A program made the position numbers and the translations under genes. The notes under the pieces were generated by a model. That model was not told the DNA's origin. It did no database searches and was given only the letters and a program-made list of their open reading frames with translations. A stretch of 46,578 bases of DNA, from NCBI GenBank assembly GCA_030613245.1, contig JAUWMI010000035.1, positions 1 through 46,578 of the forward strand, read 5' to 3'. The stretch comes from Candidatus Sumerlaeota bacterium (lineage in GTDB: Bacteria > Sumerlaeota > Sumerlaeia > MWCT01 > JAUWMI01). Each line of letters starts with the position of its first letter. Positions within the stretch are counted from its first letter, which is position 1. This document shows positions 8,684-18,122 of this stretch, piece after piece.

Positions 8684-9913
8684 ATGATTGAAGACAAGGC
8701 AGACACTCGGAAGTTACTCCTCGGCAAGCGCATTGCGTCAATTGATGTATTCAGAGGCTTAACAATTCTCTCCATGATTTTTGTTAATGACGTCGCCGGA
8801 ATTAGTGGTGTTCCCTGGTGGTTGAAGCATTTCCCAGCTGATGCTGATGGAATGACTTTCGTTGATATCGTCTTTCCAGCCTTTCTGTTTATTGTGGGGA
8901 TGGCCATTCCCTTTGCACTTGGCAGGCGCTTTGAAAAAGGTGAGTCGGCTCTCCAGATATCGAGACACATTCTCATCCGCACGTTCGCTCTGCTGGTCAT
9001 CGGTGTGTTTATGGTTAATATTTCTAGTTTCAATGCTGATGCTGCGGTAGTCAGCAAACACCTATGGATATTTCTGATGTTTATGAGCGTCATTCTTGTT
9101 TGGAATCAATATCCGAGAAGTGAAGGAAAGAAGCGGTCTCTGTTCATTGCACTGCGCATGGTGGGTATTGGGGGGCTTGTTGTTATGGCCGTACTTTATC
9201 GCGGTGGAAGCGGTGAAAACGTTATCTGGATGCGGACAAGTTGGTGGGGAATATTAGGCTTGATTGGGTGGGCATATCTAACTTCGTGCGCTGCGTATTT
9301 GTTGTTTCGCAAACAAATTGCCGGAATGATAGGAGTGCTGGCTTTACTTATTGCACTTTACATCGGCAACGAGTCCGGTGCTCTTAAGTTCCTTGATTTC
9401 ATTAACAAATATGTCTGGCTTGCCGGGCATATAGGCGGACATGCTTCACTAACCGTTGCCGGGGTCATTGTTGGCATGCTTTTTCTCGAGCACTCACCTG
9501 CCAGGACTCCTGGAAAACGGATTGCTTGGATGTTGCTATTCGCACTTGGCCTATTCGTCGCCGGTTATCTTCTGCGTCCGCTTTATGGTATTAATAAGGT
9601 CAAAGCTACTCCCTCGTGGTGTTTGTATTGCTCGGCGATCTGTTGTATTTTCTATACTTTCTTGTATTGGTTGATGGATCTGAAGAGCGTAACACGGTGG
9701 TCGAATTTTGCCAAACCTGCTGGAGCCAACCCGCTCTTAGCGTACATTTTGCCGGCTATTGTTTATGCATTGCTCGCAATCTTAGGCATTCAGTTTCTCA
9801 AGACACATCTTAATACAGGATTAGTAGGCATTATACGCTCTTTAGTATTTTCCTTGGCCATAGTTGCACTGGCAGGACTCTTTTACCGCTGGCGCGTGAG
9901 GCTGCGCCTGTAA
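8684..9913 (+). CDS. HGSNAT-like (DUF5009) membrane acetyltransferase, paralogue 1
   Basis: The N-terminus KRIASIDVFRGLTILSM, then a His-containing loop (WWLKHFPADADGMT) and DIVFPAFLFIVGMAIPFAL, are the signature of the heparan-alpha-glucosaminide N-acetyltransferase/DUF5009 family. About ten further membrane segments follow. The human relative passes acetyl groups from cytosolic acetyl-CoA across a membrane to terminal glucosamine through a loop histidine. I infer a similar transmembrane acetylation of amino sugars here. I chose ATG 8684 because GGAG lies six bases upstream; ATG 8672 is open but has no clear binding site. Two more paralogues occur in the window (16378 and 42693). The next gene encodes a polysaccharide deacetylase, the opposite chemistry. 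Confidence 0.85.
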   Translation: MIEDKADTRKLLLGKRIASIDVFRGLTILSMIFVNDVAGISGVPWWLKHFPADADGMTFVDIVFPAFLFIVGMAIPFALGRRFEKGESALQISRHILIRTFALLVIGVFMVNISSFNADAAVVSKHLWIFLMFMSVILVWNQYPRSEGKKRSLFIALRMVGIGGLVVMAVLYRGGSGENVIWMRTSWWGILGLIGWAYLTSCAAYLLFRKQIAGMIGVLALLIALYIGNESGALKFLDFINKYVWLAGHIGGHASLTVAGVIVGMLFLEHSPARTPGKRIAWMLLFALGLFVAGYLLRPLYGINKVKATPSWCLYCSAICCIFYTFLYWLMDLKSVTRWSNFAKPAGANPLLAYILPAIVYALLAILGIQFLKTHLNTGLVGIIRSLVFSLAIVALAGLFYRWRVRLRL

Positions 9914-10165
9914 GCTGTCATAGGGAGTTTCAGGATGATGTTAAATCCGCAAAGGATGCAGTCGGTAATGTGATATTTAGAGAGCGTACCGGGAATTGTG
10001 GTGCACTATATGGGAATTTAAACCCTGAAAAGGCCATTGGCTCTACTGGGCGCTGAACCGGGAGGCAACACGTTAGACTTGTACTTATGATATGAGCTTG
10101 GTTATGAATAGAGTTAAATAATGAGTCTTGCCTGCCCCCAAAATTCTTTTTTAAGGAGCAACCAG

Positions 10166-11341
10166 ATGCAGAAGGTGGTTTTGATTGGAGCTATGTTGCT
10201 GCTTTTAATCCCAAGTTCGGCAATGCTAGGCGCGGAGGTGGATGAAGTAAGAGTACTATTGTTTCATCACATTTGCCCTCTCGGGCTACCAGTAACCCGT
10301 TTCGTGGAATTCATTGATTTCTTGGTGGCTGAAGGCTATCACACAATAACGCCGGACCAGTTGCTGGACTGGGTTGAATACGGGACGGAATTGCCAGCCT
10401 ATCCCGTGCTGTTGACCTTTGATGACAACAAAATTTGCGTATATGATAGTGTTTACCCAATATTGCAGGCACGGGGAATGGTAGGAGTTGACTTTACGCA
10501 TACTAATTATGTTGGGGCGGTAGTCTGTTGCGATTGGAATGAGCTTCAGGAGATGGAGGATGCCGGGGTAATACTCTGCGAGTCACACACTAAATCGCAT
10601 CCTCATCTGCCCGCGTTGAGCGATGCGAATAGCTGGGAGGAGATCAACGGCTCGAAGCAGGTAATTGAGGCAAATCTTAATGATAAAATGTGCTTGTATC
10701 TTGCCTATCCTTACTGTGAATATGGAACAAGGGAGATAAACTACTGCAGTTTGGCTGGCTACCGGGCTGCCTTTAGATGTCACAGTAGGCCAGTGACGCA
10801 TTCATCGCCGGTGTATGAGCTGGGGCGATACCCGATAGTTAATACGGCAACACTCGATGATTTTAAGGGAAGGCTGGGCTATGTGGCACCCGCGCCTCCA
10901 CCTGAGCCCAATGCAATCGTTATTGATAATTTTCATGAAGATTTTTGCACAACCGGCGGATGGTACTTTGGAAAGGCTGAGGAGGTAATATTTTATCGTG
11001 AGAACTACCGCTACAAAGAACCTGGCGATGGAACTGCACGGGCAGAGTGGCAGTTTCAACTTGCTGAATCAGGAGATCATAATATCTATGCCTGGTGGGG
11101 CTGGCATGCTAACAGAGCGAGTAATGCTCCTTTTGTCATACATCACGCAGGGGAAACGGAGGTGGTACGCGTTAACCAGCAAGCGGGAGCAGGCCAGTGG
11201 AATCTGATAGGCAGCTTTCATTTTAATGCGGGCGAAGCGCTGATAGAGCTTGCCAATGATGCCGATGGGAACGTGATTGCTGATGCGGTGGCTATGGCAA
11301 GACAGGTCACGAGGGTCAGTGATTGGCTTCTCTATCGTTAG
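10166..11341 (+). CDS. Secreted polysaccharide deacetylase with golvesin-like domain
   Basis: After a signal peptide (MQKVVLIGAMLLLLIPSSAM) comes a NodB-type (CE4) deacetylase domain, about residues 27-235. It has motif 1 TFDD, motif 2 SHTKSHPHL (metal-binding histidines), the groove strand LAYPYCEYG and a downstream RYPI arginine motif. The catalytic set therefore looks complete. A golvesin C-terminal-like beta-sandwich follows (about 255-385, IVIDNFHEDFCTTGGWY to VIADAVAMAR), the same domain that opens the GHL10 enzyme. The protein ends RVSDWLLYR, one of the W-x-L-Y tails. ATG 10166 is preferred because AAGGAG sits eight bases before it; an earlier ATG at 10121 would bury the signal peptide. 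It likely removes N- or O-acetyl groups from an extracellular polysaccharide. Confidence 0.9.
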   Translation: MQKVVLIGAMLLLLIPSSAMLGAEVDEVRVLLFHHICPLGLPVTRFVEFIDFLVAEGYHTITPDQLLDWVEYGTELPAYPVLLTFDDNKICVYDSVYPILQARGMVGVDFTHTNYVGAVVCCDWNELQEMEDAGVILCESHTKSHPHLPALSDANSWEEINGSKQVIEANLNDKMCLYLAYPYCEYGTREINYCSLAGYRAAFRCHSRPVTHSSPVYELGRYPIVNTATLDDFKGRLGYVAPAPPPEPNAIVIDNFHEDFCTTGGWYFGKAEEVIFYRENYRYKEPGDGTARAEWQFQLAESGDHNIYAWWGWHANRASNAPFVIHHAGETEVVRVNQQAGAGQWNLIGSFHFNAGEALIELANDADGNVIADAVAMARQVTRVSDWLLYR

Positions 11342-11447
11342 GTTGATGTACGATAAAGCGAATATTTAACCGGCATAAGAGGATATGCAATAATGTCAGT
11401 AGAGAGGCGTGGGCTGAAATTACGCTTTGGAGATAGGAGCAGTGGAT

Positions 11448-11777
11448 ATGTTAGTTCTAACAACACCAAATATTGAAGGGAAGAAGATTGTCAGGTATCT
11501 TGGGCTAGTGAGCGGAGAGGCGATCTTGGGGGCAAACATTTTTAAGGACTTTTTCGCCAGCATAAGAGACATTGTTGGAGGAAGATCAGCCGCCTACGAA
11601 AAGGAATTGCGAAAGGCGAAAGAAATTGCTATCAACGAGATGATAGAACAGGCAAAAGCGCTTGGTGGCAATGCAATATTGGCAGTTGACCTGGACTACG
11701 AAACCATAGGCATCGGTCGGGCCGGAAATATGCTCATGGTGAGCGCAAGCGGTACGGCTGTGAAATATCAAGATTAA
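11448..11777 (+). CDS. YbjQ/UPF0145 family protein
   Basis: This small cytosolic protein (109 residues) begins [30 protein letters not shown]. It continues with [22 protein letters not shown] and [19 protein letters not shown], then ends in a SASGTAV strand. This is the full-length layout of the YbjQ/UPF0145 family, which forms pentameric rings and is often labelled heavy-metal-binding, though its function is unproven. ATG 11448 follows AGGAG by eight bases; an in-frame TTG at 11427 lies before that site and is unlikely. It has no operon partner. Confidence 0.88.
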   Translation: MLVLTTPNIEGKKIVRYLGLVSGEAILGANIFKDFFASIRDIVGGRSAAYEKELRKAKEIAINEMIEQAKALGGNAILAVDLDYETIGIGRAGNMLMVSASGTAVKYQD

Positions 11778-11937
11778 CAGGTTGTTGTGTGACTCAAGCT
11801 ATTGGCGCGTTTGTCTGCGGGCACATGGCTCGCTTTGTTCTTCATTGGTTATGATGCTGCAAAACTCCGCTACGCTTTACTGAGCTCGGGGTATGGAATT
11901 TATTCCTTTTTGCCGCTACAGCGTCACGACCCATGCT

Positions 11938-13698
11938 CTATTCTCCGGCTTTTAATCGAACGACCTCAGTATTCAACTCCCGGATGCGCCCGGACATCTT
12001 CTGCACAATACGGAAAGCAAGGGAAGGATCCTCGTTTATCCTGCGGAGGAGAGTTCTTTTGTCTACGGTGAGCACACGCACCTCGCCCAAGGCGCGCACA
12101 GTGGCCGAACGAGCCTCGCGTTCAAAGAGAGCCATCTCGCCAAAGAAATCCCCCTCGCCCAGCACCGCCAGGCGTACTTCTTTGTCATTTTTCTCCTGAA
12201 GTACTTCGACCTGTCCCGTCTGGATTACATACATGCAATCTCCTACCTCTCCCTGGCGGACAATGCTCTCGCCGTCTCTGTACACCTTGCCCAAAGCTCC
12301 TGTTTCCATGGCATTCTCCTTTTGCCGTCTGCTCGCACTGAGAGGTGAGGTTCCAACAGCTGTGTCCCAGAGGAGGCGGACCAGAAAAGAGGGGTGAAGG
12401 GTGCGCAGAAAGACTTCCCGGTATGGAGCGCTCCCTGTAAAGATATCCCACAATACGATGCTCATGCGCCGGCGTCCACCCTCGTTCTGTTGTTCTCTGG
12501 AGACCATGCGCAAAATGCCACGGTTAGCAAGCCGTATCTTCTGGGTCAGGCGAGTGACAGAAAAAATCATCTTTCCGATTTTGTTGTCCGTACCCATACC
12601 CTGGCAGACTGGCCGGTAGTGGCGGCGGAAGTCCTCAGCAGATACGCCCTGGAAGATCGCGGTCTTGGCAGCGGCCTTGGCAGTGCGGTAGGCGGCCCCG
12701 ACTCCGTCCTTATACAATCTGGTAATCCCACAATCGCCAATGAACACAATCCTATCAGCAAAAGGCTGGACAGCACCCTGGACATTTATCCGGGGAGAGC
12801 AATGGCAGAAGTCCCGGGGCACGCGCCAGTTAGGAGGAAAGCACTTCTTTACCTCGGGCGCATCCAGAAAGAACTGCACTAGAGACTTATCTATCTCCCG
12901 GCCCAGGAGGCACACGGTCACATAGTCGCCCTTGGGGATAATGGCAGCGAATTCCAGCCGAGGTATGTTGAGGAGAAATACATGCATGGAGCTACCTAAA
13001 TACCTCTCCACTGTTTCCCGGCCCAGGCAGAACTCACAGATATAGGTTCTCGTGGTCCGGGGAGGTTTGTAGCTCAATCCCAACCCCTCAGCGAGTTTCA
13101 GAGTGGCGGTATTTACTCCCACGGCTGGCACAAGCAGGTCATAGGTCTGGAGCAAGCCGCCCCAGGTCTTTGCCTGTGGCCGGCCGTCCTTGCGGCTGAG
13201 ACTTTCTACCCGTCTCCGTACCAGTTTAGCGCCCTTGCCCACGGCAAGATCTAGCAGATAGTCATCAAAGCTGCGCCACTTCATTCCCTCCATCCCTCGT
13301 GGGCCAGCTCCCCGGTGCACTACTGCAATTCTCTTTTCGCGAAGCGGGGTGTCAATACGGACGTTGCCCTCATCCATGTGCAGGACATACGAATCAATGC
13401 CCCTCTGTACCACTGTGGGAGGTAGGTTGATGCCTTCGGCTGCCAGGGTTTGCACCAGCGACTCGGAAATGACCCCACCACACATGTTGCAGCCGACTGG
13501 ACCAGGCAGGGAAAAGTCCCGCGGCTCATAGATGTCTACCTGGAGGTCTATGCCAACTCTTTGGGCCATATCCAGAAGGAAATAGCTGAAAAAAGAGCCC
13601 GCCGGGCCGCCTCCAATTACTGCTACATGAGAGCCATTGTTTAATTCAAGTTTAGGTGAGTGATCTTCTGGACTTGTATCAAACTCATTCTCAAGCAT
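11938..13698 (-). CDS. FAD-dependent oxidoreductase fused to a cyclic-nucleotide-binding domain
   Basis: The first 450 residues form a geranylgeranyl-reductase-like flavoprotein. It has an FAD dinucleotide motif VAVIGGGPAGS (about 27-37), a Cys pair in VGCNMCGGVIS, a middle CEFCLGRETVERYLG, and the second FAD motif FADRIVFIGDCG. The last 115 residues are a cNMP-binding domain with an intact phosphate-binding cassette (GEGDFFGEMALFEREARSAT) and a C-terminal helix that resembles CRP without a DNA-binding part. The fusion suggests redox activity or localisation gated by cAMP or c-di-nucleotide-like ligands. The frame is continuous across the junction and codon use looks uniform, so it is not an assembly join. 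Start ATG 13698 has no strong binding site. The ABC genes lie upstream on the same strand. Confidence 0.85.
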   Translation of the reverse strand: MLENEFDTSPEDHSPKLELNNGSHVAVIGGGPAGSFFSYFLLDMAQRVGIDLQVDIYEPRDFSLPGPVGCNMCGGVISESLVQTLAAEGINLPPTVVQRGIDSYVLHMDEGNVRIDTPLREKRIAVVHRGAGPRGMEGMKWRSFDDYLLDLAVGKGAKLVRRRVESLSRKDGRPQAKTWGGLLQTYDLLVPAVGVNTATLKLAEGLGLSYKPPRTTRTYICEFCLGRETVERYLGSSMHVFLLNIPRLEFAAIIPKGDYVTVCLLGREIDKSLVQFFLDAPEVKKCFPPNWRVPRDFCHCSPRINVQGAVQPFADRIVFIGDCGITRLYKDGVGAAYRTAKAAAKTAIFQGVSAEDFRRHYRPVCQGMGTDNKIGKMIFSVTRLTQKIRLANRGILRMVSREQQNEGGRRRMSIVLWDIFTGSAPYREVFLRTLHPSFLVRLLWDTAVGTSPLSASRRQKENAMETGALGKVYRDGESIVRQGEVGDCMYVIQTGQVEVLQEKNDKEVRLAVLGEGDFFGEMALFEREARSATVRALGEVRVLTVDKRTLLRRINEDPSLAFRIVQKMSGRIRELNTEVVRLKAGE

Positions 13699-13762
13699 TG
13701 AATTCTCGCCGCCCTAATTTATTTGCCTTGCTTCTGGCATTCATAGGCGCGGGACGCACAGG

Positions 13763-15028
13763 CTATTTATAGCGTAGCCAACGCACCAGTTCTCGCAGCT
13801 TTGGCGTCTTTCCGTACATGAGGATGCCAGTGCGGAAAATCTTCGCCGACGCCCACATGACGACAGGAACTGACACGGCAAGCAGAAAGATAGAGGCGAT
13901 AATTTGAAACAGCGGGAGGTCGGGATGCGCAGCAATCCGCAAGATCATTATCATCGGCGTCATCGGCGGAATAAACGACAGAACGACCGACAGCGTCGCT
14001 TCTGGATGCTGTACAATGTAGAACCACGCGACCATCGGGATGACAAGAAACATCATGATCGGTCCCATGAGGCTTTGCGCTTCCCTTAATGTGTTGCAGA
14101 CTGAGCCGATAGCCGCGAGAATTGAGGAAAAGAGCAGGAAGCCCAGGATATAATAGATGACAAAGTACACCACAATGCCGGCGCTTACGAGGTCGCCCAT
14201 GCCCCGGGAGGCTGCTGCCAGATAGGCAGCGATACCCCAAAGGCTCACGAGGGTTAATCCAATGACAGCTAGCCCTATAATCTTACCCACCATGAGCTGA
14301 AAGGGACTCACTGCAGACAGGAGAATCTCCATGACGCGGGAGTTCTTTTCTTCAATGAGAGTCGTAAGCATTTGCTGGCTTATACCAAACACTCCCATGA
14401 ACATCAGAAATAAGAAGAAAAACGGGGTCATCATCATGGCCATTTCCCCGCGTTTCTTTCCCGTTTTTGAACTTACATCCACTTGCTCCATGGAGACGCT
14501 TCGGCGAAGCTCTGCAATCAATTGTGGCGAAAGGTCGTGCAGTCGGAAACGTGTGTTGGTCACCGCATCATTCAAGAGACGACGTACGGTTGAAAACAGT
14601 AGGAGATCCGCAACTTTTTTCGCATTTGCGTAATAGTACGACTTGTCACCGCCCTTGACCACGTCTTTGGCAATGACGAGGTAAGCATCGAATTTGCCTT
14701 TGCGCACTTCATCCTTCAGTTTATTTATGCGTGCGTCGAGGTCGTGCTCCTCTGCGCTGAGCTGTTTCAGGATAAGCTGCCGCTGGGGGTGTGATGTGTT
14801 GTACTGTTCAAATGCGCGCTCAATCTCTGCGGATAGTTCATTCGATAAGTCCGTGACGGCAATTTTCCTGGCGGGACGCGGCCCCGTTACGCTTTCCCGC
14901 ATGAGACGCCCGGAGAGAAATATGACACCAACCACCAAGACAGGCATTAAGAAGACGCTTATCAAGAACATTTTGGTCTTGACGGTCTCGACATACTCTC
15001 TCTGCGCGACTTTAAGAATCTTTCGCAT
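13763..15028 (-). CDS. ABC-2 type transporter permease, NatB-like
   Basis: The protein has one N-terminal membrane segment (KTKMFLISVFLMPVLVVGVIF) and an extracytoplasmic domain of about 160 residues. Five or six membrane segments then follow (for example MMTPFFFLFLMFMGVFGI and LVSAGIVVYFVIYYILGFLLF). This is the NatB/YhaP-type ABC-2 permease layout. It partners the ATPase encoded immediately upstream; the ATPase stop codon at 15012 lies inside this gene, implying translational coupling. I prefer ATG 15028 (MRKILKVAQREY), the usual N-terminus of the family, over the ATG at 15061, although neither has a strong Shine-Dalgarno. Substrate is unknown; family members export sodium, peptides or drugs. 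Confidence 0.87.
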   Translation of the reverse strand: MRKILKVAQREYVETVKTKMFLISVFLMPVLVVGVIFLSGRLMRESVTGPRPARKIAVTDLSNELSAEIERAFEQYNTSHPQRQLILKQLSAEEHDLDARINKLKDEVRKGKFDAYLVIAKDVVKGGDKSYYYANAKKVADLLLFSTVRRLLNDAVTNTRFRLHDLSPQLIAELRRSVSMEQVDVSSKTGKKRGEMAMMMTPFFFLFLMFMGVFGISQQMLTTLIEEKNSRVMEILLSAVSPFQLMVGKIIGLAVIGLTLVSLWGIAAYLAAASRGMGDLVSAGIVVYFVIYYILGFLLFSSILAAIGSVCNTLREAQSLMGPIMMFLVIPMVAWFYIVQHPEATLSVVLSFIPPMTPMIMILRIAAHPDLPLFQIIASIFLLAVSVPVVMWASAKIFRTGILMYGKTPKLRELVRWLRYK

Positions 15029-15977
15029 TGCTTTGCCCAACCAGATGGATAAAGATTTCATGCAGCGACGGTCGTTTCACCTCGAAGGCGCGCACCCGAA
15101 CCCTACCGACCAGGGTCTGGAGCAATTCCTGGGTATCGGCGTTCTCCGAGAGGGAGATTTCCAGTCTCTTCCCAGTACGTGTGACGCTTTTCACCAAGGG
15201 GAGATCGTTTATGAATCTTGTATCACCTTCCACTTCCGCGGTAACCACATCGGATTTGTAGCTCGACTGTATCTGATCAAGTGTGCCGTCAACGACTTTT
15301 TTGCCCTTGTTAATGAGGAGGATGAAATCGCAGAGTTTTTCGGCCTGTTCCATCACGTGTGTGGAAAAGATAATCGTCTTCCCAGCGTCACGCATACGGA
15401 GCAGGATCCCCTTGAGGAGCTCGAGATTGACGGGATCAAGGCCTGAGAACGGCTCGTCGAGAATCAGAAGCTCAGGATCATTGATCACGGTGACAACGAA
15501 CTGTAGCTTCTGCTGCATGCCCCTGGAGAGATCCTCTACCTTTCTGTCTGTCCACTCCTTCAGGCCCACTGTATCGAGCCATTTTGGTATCCCCCGGGCA
15601 AGCTCGCTCCTTCTCATGCCTTTGATTGAACCAATGTAAGACAGTAAGCTTCGTACCTTCATCTTTCGATACAGTCCGCGCTCCTCGGGCATGTATCCAA
15701 GCTTTTCCCTGGCTTGTTCGACCGAGTTTTTTCCGAGGATCTCGATCCTGCCGCTGTCTGGATAGAGAATGTTCATAATCATTCTGATTGTGGTGGTTTT
15801 TCCTGCACCATTGGGTCCCAGAAAGCCATAGATACTGCCGGTCGGGATTCGCGCGCTCAAGGCGTCCACTGCGCGAAGGTCGCCGAAAGTCTTGCTGACT
15901 TCCTCGAGAACAATAGCATTCATGTTCGCTGATTTTTTCACTTGTTCGGAATTTCCCATATAAACACCATACGGCAC
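15012..15977 (-). CDS. ABC transporter ATP-binding protein, NatA-like
   Basis: All nucleotide-binding motifs are visible: Walker A GPNGAGKTTT, Q-loop region MPEERGLYRKM, signature LSRGMQQKL, Walker B LLILDEPFSGLDP and switch histidine STHVMEQAE. A C-terminal domain of about 90 residues (DVVTAEVEGDTRF onward) matches the DUF4162 regulatory tail of NatA-type ATPases. The start is a GTG at 15977 with GGAGG seven bases upstream; a later ATG (MNAIVLEEV) is the minimal family start. It overlaps and pairs with the NatB-like permease. The EERGLYRK motif is characteristic of the NatA/YhaQ subgroup. Confidence 0.92.
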   Translation of the reverse strand: MPYGVYMGNSEQVKKSANMNAIVLEEVSKTFGDLRAVDALSARIPTGSIYGFLGPNGAGKTTTIRMIMNILYPDSGRIEILGKNSVEQAREKLGYMPEERGLYRKMKVRSLLSYIGSIKGMRRSELARGIPKWLDTVGLKEWTDRKVEDLSRGMQQKLQFVVTVINDPELLILDEPFSGLDPVNLELLKGILLRMRDAGKTIIFSTHVMEQAEKLCDFILLINKGKKVVDGTLDQIQSSYKSDVVTAEVEGDTRFINDLPLVKSVTRTGKRLEISLSENADTQELLQTLVGRVRVRAFEVKRPSLHEIFIHLVGQSNAKDS

Positions 15978-16377
15978 TGTGCCGCCTCCTATTACTTGCT
16001 AATCTACTCGCTCCTGGGCTTCTCTGCAAGGACTTTTTCATCTATTCTATTGTGACGGACTACTAGTCTTACCCCTTGATTTTGAGAGGCCGGTTTCGAT
16101 CCTGTGGACTTTTGTAGAGTTTTGACCAGATCAGGTCTTGATTCTTGAAACTCTAGAGGAGAGATTTTCTATGGCAAGACGAACAGAAGGCGTTCAGACA
16201 ACTAGCGCCATTTTCCATTTCCACATGTTTGCAATTGTTAAAAGCATCTCCATCAAGACATATTGTCATTTTATGACTTGATTCTTTGTGTTTGCCTGCT
16301 GGATATATGTTCAGTTTTTTTGGTAGTTTAATTATACCGGGCGGTTCCGAAGTGAGGTTCAAAAGGGGTAGGTTGCT
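15978..16377. other. Divergent intergenic region
   Basis: This spacer separates the minus-strand ABC operon from the plus-strand acetyltransferase-like gene and should hold promoters for both. I see no confident -35/-10 pair. A loose inverted repeat (AGAGTTT near 16117 and AAACTCT near 16149) could form a weak hairpin. No gene is supported. Confidence 0.4.
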
Positions 16378-17835
16378 ATGAGGGAAAGCGCTACACCGAC
16401 GCCAGCGCACTTTCTTGATTGCACGACGGGCCAAAAGCGTGCGTTTGGGCTCGATGCGCTTCGAGGATTTGCGATTCTTACCATGGCTCTTTCTGGATAC
16501 ATTCCCTGGGGAGTGTTGCCGAGTTGGATGTATCACGCACAATTGCCGCCGCCAGCCCACACGTTTGATCCGACGATACCGGGGATTACGTGGGTAGATC
16601 TTGTGTTTCCTTTCTTTCTATTTGCTATGGGAGCAGCAATCCCGCTCGCCCTTTCCCGCAGGCTCGAAAAAGGCTATTCTTACCGGAAAATTGTACTCTA
16701 TATTCTTGAACGTGGCGCGCTGCTCGCCGCATTTGGAATGTTCTACCAGCACATTCGTCCACACGTGATGAACTCTAGCCCAACTTCAACAACATGGCTC
16801 CTGGCATTGTTGGGATTTGCCGTGCTCTTTCTGATGTTTATCCGTATGCCAAAATCAATGTCACCGATCGTTGGCTGGTCAATTAAAGGGAGTGGCTGGC
16901 TTGGCGCAATTATTTTTATGGCGCTCATACGGTATCCGGATGATAGCGGTTTTTCTCTTTACCGGAGTGACATCATTATTATGGTGCTTGCAAATACTGT
17001 CGTTGCTGGCTCATTCATCTGGCTGATCACGCAAAAGAACATTCTTTGGCGATTGAGTTTCCTTGGTATTCTTCTCGCACTGCGTTTGTCCTCCACAGTG
17101 GAAGGGTGGGGACAATCGTTGTGGGGATATTCACCTCTGCCGTGGCTCTTTAGATTTGAATACTTGAAATACCTGTTTATTGTGGTTCCTGGAACGATTG
17201 TCGGCGATATGATTTTGGCATGGATAAACTCATCATCAGAGGAGCACTTGGGAAAGGAGGGGTGGGGTGCAGGGCGATTGGCCGCCATTTGCTTTGTGAT
17301 GTTTTCACTCACTATATTCCTTCTCATCGGGCTCAAGGCACGCTGGCTCATGGCAACGAATATTGGCGCTTTTGCGATGTGCGGCCTGGGCGTGATGCTT
17401 CTTTCTCATCCGATAAGTCAAACGGAAAAATTGTTGAAAAATCTTTTCCTGTGGGGAGCGTTTTGGCTTGTGCTCGGGCTATTTTTTGAACCCTTCGAAG
17501 GAGGCATCAAAAAAGACCATGCCACCTTTAGCTACTTTTTTGTCACTACAGGACTCGCCATTTTTCTAATGATTGCGTTCACGATTGTCATTGACATCTT
17601 CAACAAAAAACGATGGCTCCAGCTTCTGATTGATAACGGACAAAATCCGATGATTGCTTACGCCGGTATCCAAAACCTCATCCTTCCGCTTCTTGCCTTA
17701 ACCATGCTCGACCAGCTGCTTCAATCTATTACTCCGACACCATGGCTTGGATTCCTGCGCGGTTTGTTCATGACGCTCGTGCTGGCGTTAGCGGTGAGTT
17801 TCTTTGCCAGGCGCAAAATATTCTGGCGAACTTAA
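16378..17835 (+). CDS. HGSNAT-like (DUF5009) membrane acetyltransferase, paralogue 2
   Basis: At 485 residues this is the longest of the three paralogues. It keeps the family start (RAFGLDALRGFAILTMALSG), a His-containing loop (WMYHAQLPPPAHTFDP) and DLVFPFFLFAMGAAIPLAL, followed by about ten membrane helices and a C-terminal NGQNPMIAYAGIQN motif. The role inferred from the human relative is transmembrane acetylation of a glucosamine-like sugar using cytosolic acetyl-CoA. The loop is longer than in the other two copies, which may mark a different acceptor. ATG 16378 follows a GGGGTAGG stretch. No glycan gene is directly adjacent. Confidence 0.83.
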   Translation: MRESATPTPAHFLDCTTGQKRAFGLDALRGFAILTMALSGYIPWGVLPSWMYHAQLPPPAHTFDPTIPGITWVDLVFPFFLFAMGAAIPLALSRRLEKGYSYRKIVLYILERGALLAAFGMFYQHIRPHVMNSSPTSTTWLLALLGFAVLFLMFIRMPKSMSPIVGWSIKGSGWLGAIIFMALIRYPDDSGFSLYRSDIIIMVLANTVVAGSFIWLITQKNILWRLSFLGILLALRLSSTVEGWGQSLWGYSPLPWLFRFEYLKYLFIVVPGTIVGDMILAWINSSSEEHLGKEGWGAGRLAAICFVMFSLTIFLLIGLKARWLMATNIGAFAMCGLGVMLLSHPISQTEKLLKNLFLWGAFWLVLGLFFEPFEGGIKKDHATFSYFFVTTGLAIFLMIAFTIVIDIFNKKRWLQLLIDNGQNPMIAYAGIQNLILPLLALTMLDQLLQSITPTPWLGFLRGLFMTLVLALAVSFFARRKIFWRT

Positions 17836-17917
17836 TCTGAGTCACGTTGGGCGGGAAAAGCGGAAGGGAACGAGTTAGCCGAGGGATTCCGAGCAGAAAT
17901 TAATATTAAATTCTTTC

Positions 17918-17948
17918 TTGCAATAGGAAGGTTAAGTACTAATATAGA
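17918..17948 (+). promoter_or_regulatory. Possible promoter of the pilT-kaiC-cheY operon
   Basis: A T-rich stretch runs into TTGCAA (17918-17923), then 19 bases, then TATAGA (17943-17948). The T-tract, TTGC and TATAGA elements resemble those before the minus-strand genes near 26.2, 27.8 and 29.7 kb, though this spacer is long. It would give a leader of about 165 bases. The rest of the 287-base spacer shows nothing else. Confidence 0.3.
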
Positions 17949-18122
17949 TCAGCTTGATATTTTCTTGATAGGCGATTAGCTCAGACAGATTAAAGGGCTC
18001 TCTAAGTCCTGGAAGCCAATCGCAGATATTAAGAATCTTGACAAGAGCCACAGGAATATAGAAAATATATAAAGAACGATAAGGATTCCTGAATTGCTAT
18101 TCTCATTCGGAGCAAAATACTG

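Noticed and set aside
12394-12882. Long plus-strand open frame inside the FAD oxidoreductase gene
   Set aside because: The minus-strand frame has clear FAD and cNMP motifs; the plus-strand product has no recognisable features.
16153-16560. Minus-strand frame across the ABC/acetyltransferase spacer
   Set aside because: Its upper part lies antisense to a conserved membrane protein and its composition is not protein-like.
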